DNA from: Paludibacteraceae bacterium
GTDB taxonomy: Bacteria > Bacteroidota > Bacteroidia > Bacteroidales > Paludibacteraceae
DNA: 8,396 bases
Direction: 5' to 3'
Assembly: GCA_904502115.1 (NCBI GenBank)
Contig: CAJGDW010000065.1
Location: forward strand, 1-8,396
The stretch's first letter is position 1. Each line of letters begins with the position of its first letter. The notes beneath the pieces are model-generated. The model made no database searches, was not told where the DNA came from, and saw nothing but the letters and a program-made list of their open reading frames with translations. Shown in pieces: positions 6,020 to 8,396 of the stretch. The position numbers and the translations under genes were made by a program.

Positions 6020-7492
6020 ATGGCAAAAGAACTTACATCCAGAGCAGAAAACTACGCTCAATGGTACAACGATTTAGTAATCAAAGCAGATTTGGCCGAA
6101 AACTCGGCAGTACGTGGTTGCATGGTCATCAAACCTTATGGCTATGCTATTTGGGAAAAAATGCAACGCGAATTGGATCAACGCTTTAAAGATACAGGCC
6201 ACGTAAACGCCTATTTCCCCTTGTTTATTCCCAAATCATTCTTGAGCAAAGAGGCCGATCACGTAGAAGGCTTTGCTAAGGAATGTGCTGTAGTAACGCA
6301 CTATCGTTTAAAAAACAATCCAGACGGAAGCGGTGTGGTTGTAGATCCTGCTGCTAAGTTGGAAGAAGAACTGATTGTTCGTCCTACATCCGAAACCATT
6401 ATTTGGAATACCTACAAAAATTGGATTCACTCGTATCGCGACCTTCCTATTTTGTGCAACCAATGGGCTAACGTAGTGCGTTGGGAAATGCGTACCCGTT
6501 TGTTCTTGCGTACCGCAGAATTCTTATGGCAAGAAGGCCATACCGCTCATGCTACCCGCGAAGAAGCATTAGAAGAAACCGTTAAAATGCTAAACGTGTA
6601 TGCCGATTTTGCCGAAAACGTAATGGCAGTACCCGTTTGGAAAGGGGTTAAAACAGCTAACGAACGTTTTGCAGGTGCATTGGAAACCTTCTGTATTGAG
6701 GCTTTGATGCAAGACGGCAAAGCTTTGCAAGCAGGTACATCGCACTTCTTGGGTCAAAATTTTGCCAAAGCATTCGATGTAACCTTTATGAACAAAGAAA
6801 ACAAACAAGAGTTGGTTTGGGCTACATCGTGGGGTGTTTCTACCCGTTTGATGGGGGCACTTATTATGTCGCACTCGGACGATAACGGTTTGGTGTTGCC
6901 TCCTGCATTGGCTCCATTCCAAGTAGTGATTGTTCCTATTTACAAAAACCAAGAACAATTGGATGCCATCAATGCGAAAGTGGCTGAATTGACTGCACAA
7001 CTAAAAGCAGCTGGCATCAGCTTTAAATACGATAACGACGATAGCAAAAAACCCGGTTGGAAATTTGCTGAGTACGAACTAAAAGGTGTTCCTGTTCGTT
7101 TGGCCATGGGTGCACGCGATTTGGAAAACAATACCGTTGAGGTGGCTCGTCGCGATACCCTTACCAAAGAAACCGTATCGTTCGACAACTTGACTGCTTA
7201 CATCAAAGATTTGTTGGATGCCATTCAAAAGAACATCTACCAAAAAGCATTGGATTACCGTGCATCGGTTACCCGCGAAGTAAATTCGTACGAAGAATTC
7301 AAAGTGGAAATTGAAAAAGGCGGTTTCTTGCTTTGTCATTGGGACGGAACTCCCGAAACCGAAGAAAAAATCAAGGAAGAAACCAAAGCAACCATTCGTT
7401 GCATTCCATTGGATGGCGATACCACTCCTGGGGTTTGTATGGTAACAGGCAAACCTTCCAAACAAAGAGTAGTGTTTGCTAGAGCATATTAA
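6020..7492 (+). CDS. proS: Prolyl-tRNA synthetase, archaeal/eukaryotic-type (no editing insertion)
   Basis: Cytoplasmic class II synthetase that charges tRNA-Pro with proline. At 490 residues it is the short form that lacks the INS editing domain of the E. coli type. RPTSETIIW (121-129) belongs to the catalytic core. Motif 2 is RWEMRTRLFLRTAEFLWQEG (154-173), and motif 3 is in WGVSTRLMGALIMSHSDDNG (271-290). The HGTP anticodon-binding domain covers about 300-400. A C-terminal ProRS-C domain (about 410-490) ends with the conserved tyrosine. That domain shows Cys439, Cys461 and Cys473 but no obvious fourth cysteine, so its zinc site may be degenerate. The start at 6020 gives the expected N-terminus (SRAENYAQWYNDLV) and sits 20 nt after a TAnnTTTG box. 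The flippase gene follows after 5 nt. Confidence 0.98.
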   Translation: MAKELTSRAENYAQWYNDLVIKADLAENSAVRGCMVIKPYGYAIWEKMQRELDQRFKDTGHVNAYFPLFIPKSFLSKEADHVEGFAKECAVVTHYRLKNNPDGSGVVVDPAAKLEEELIVRPTSETIIWNTYKNWIHSYRDLPILCNQWANVVRWEMRTRLFLRTAEFLWQEGHTAHATREEALEETVKMLNVYADFAENVMAVPVWKGVKTANERFAGALETFCIEALMQDGKALQAGTSHFLGQNFAKAFDVTFMNKENKQELVWATSWGVSTRLMGALIMSHSDDNGLVLPPALAPFQVVIVPIYKNQEQLDAINAKVAELTAQLKAAGISFKYDNDDSKKPGWKFAEYELKGVPVRLAMGARDLENNTVEVARRDTLTKETVSFDNLTAYIKDLLDAIQKNIYQKALDYRASVTREVNSYEEFKVEIEKGGFLLCHWDGTPETEEKIKEETKATIRCIPLDGDTTPGVCMVTGKPSKQRVVFARAY

Positions 7493-7497
7493 AACGC

Positions 7498-8274
7498 ATG
7501 GCATTTTTGGCACAAATAAAGCATTACCTAAACCCAAAGACGCTTAAGTCACAACCTGTGTTTGTGAATATGGCCTCTTTGGGTCTTTTGCAAATTGCCA
7601 ATTATATTATTCCCATTTTGGTGATACCTTTTGTTACCCGAGCTTTGGGTGCAGAGGCGTTTGGGAAGGCGATGTATGCGCAAAACATCATTGCCTATCT
7701 TACCATTTTGGTAAATTACGGTTTTGAATATGCAGCGACACAAGATATTGCCATTCATAAAAACGACAAACAGCGCACCATAAACATCTTTTGGAGTGTT
7801 ATTGCATCTAAATTTGTGCTGTTGCTGTTGTCGTTTGCATTGCTAGTAGGTTTGTACCTGTTTTTTCCAAAAGTACACGCCGATTTTTGGTTGTATTTTT
7901 TTGCGGCATTGGTAAATGTTGGTTTTGCTATTTTCCCTACCTGGTTTTTTCAGGGAATAGAGAAAATGGCAAAGATGGCCGTGTTTAATTTTATGGTGCG
8001 ATTGGTAAGTGGTACGATGGTTGTATTGTTGATTACGGCACCAGAACATTATCGTTACTATTTGTTGATATCTTCGTTGGCGTACGTGGTTGTAGGGTTG
8101 ATTGCGTTTTGTTATGTAATAAAGAAGTACAACTTATTACCACAAGGCTGCTATTCGTTCGATAAAGGACCCATTGTTAAAGGGTTTCCTATCTTTTTGA
8201 ATTGTGCTTTTGCGGCACTGTATACTACCGCTGGATTTACCATTATAGGATTTTATTTTCCGATACATGGTTAG
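7498..8274 (+). CDS. wzx: Polysaccharide flippase, Wzx/RfbX (MATE/MOP superfamily), N-terminal part before a frameshift
   Basis: Inner-membrane transporter of the MOP superfamily, which flips undecaprenyl-linked O-antigen or capsule units to the periplasm. The N-terminus LLQIANYIIPILVIPFVTRALG (30-51) and AEAFGKAMYAQNIIAYLTILVNYGFEYAATQDIA (52-85) are characteristic of Bacteroidota flippases, as is PTWFFQGIE at 147-155. Hydrophobic segments lie near 30-48, 60-78, 98-122, 128-150, 162-180, 187-207 and 229-252. Full-length relatives have over 400 residues and 12-14 segments, but this frame stops at 258 after LYTTAGFTIIGFYF. Family-like sequence resumes at once in another frame (see the next entry), so a single base appears to be missing near 8256-8261. 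It starts 5 nt after proS and is probably cotranscribed with it. Confidence 0.85.
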   Translation: MAFLAQIKHYLNPKTLKSQPVFVNMASLGLLQIANYIIPILVIPFVTRALGAEAFGKAMYAQNIIAYLTILVNYGFEYAATQDIAIHKNDKQRTINIFWSVIASKFVLLLLSFALLVGLYLFFPKVHADFWLYFFAALVNVGFAIFPTWFFQGIEKMAKMAVFNFMVRLVSGTMVVLLITAPEHYRYYLLISSLAYVVVGLIAFCYVIKKYNLLPQGCYSFDKGPIVKGFPIFLNCAFAALYTTAGFTIIGFYFPIHG

Positions 8275-8396
8275 GATTTTATTCGGGTGCTCACAAAATT
8301 GTGATGGCCTTTGTGATGTTGACCAGTATGCCAATTAGTATGGCCTTGTTCCCCATGATTAGTAGAAAATTTAGCGAGTCGAAAGAATTGGGTATG
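8262..8396 (+). pseudogene. Continuation of the flippase in the -1 frame, running off the window
   Basis: These 45 codons read DTWLGFYSGAHKIVMAFVML and continue through TSMPISMALFPMISRKF to the window edge without a stop. Relatives carry the matching stretch (exposed loop, then GxYSxAxKI, then a PISxxxxPxIS helix) directly after LYTTAG-type sequence, so this is the downstream part of the same gene and not a new one. No independent start signal is visible. It is either the broken second half of a pseudogene or the intact continuation if the indel is a sequencing or assembly error. The 3' end is outside the window. Confidence 0.75.

Noticed and set aside
6590..7537. Two minus-strand open frames (136 and 152 codons) opposite proS
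   Set aside because: Both run antisense to highly conserved proS sequence and are rich in residues typical of shadow frames. No promoter or domain supports them.
8256..8259. Phase variation of the flippase by slippage in the T tract
   Set aside because: A run of four T is too short for efficient slipped-strand switching. A simple indel or sequence error is more likely.

Overview
The window is an ordinary, gene-dense stretch of a Bacteroidota chromosome. The evidence for the phylum is consistent across the window. Every visible promoter uses the Bacteroidota -7 element TAnnTTTG, there are no convincing Shine-Dalgarno sequences, MetG carries the KISTS variant of the KMSKS loop, and ProS is the archaeal/eukaryotic-type enzyme common in this phylum. 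A PepSY-like secreted protein and a FemAB-like acetyltransferase also fit. I would guess Bacteroidales, but the sequence alone does not fix the order. I see no CRISPR array, insertion sequence, tRNA or rRNA, and no sign of a defence island or a new multi-gene system.

Layout. (1) Minus strand 34-2073: metG, complete with its C-terminal tRNA-binding domain. (2) Plus strand 2221-3157: a two-gene unit encoding a secreted PepSY-like protein and a DUF456 membrane protein, 1 nt apart. It ends at a strong intrinsic terminator that lies inside the coding end of the next, convergent gene. (3) Minus strand 3163-4113: a FemAB/GNAT-like acyltransferase. (4) Plus strand 4171-8396: comF, birA, a DivIC/FtsB-like septum protein, proS, and a Wzx-type polysaccharide flippase that runs off the window. 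The two divergent gaps (2074-2220 and 4114-4170) hold promoter elements on both strands. No gene-free stretch exceeds 150 bases.

The genes are mostly housekeeping: two aminoacyl-tRNA synthetases, biotin attachment to acyl-CoA carboxylases, cell division, and surface polysaccharide export. They do not form one pathway. The most notable anomaly is an apparent one-base frameshift in the flippase near 8256-8261. Other points worth a look are promoters that sit only 5-6 nt from start codons (possible leaderless transcripts), back-to-back promoters between the acyltransferase and comF, and a terminator whose G-U pairs make it stronger on one strand.
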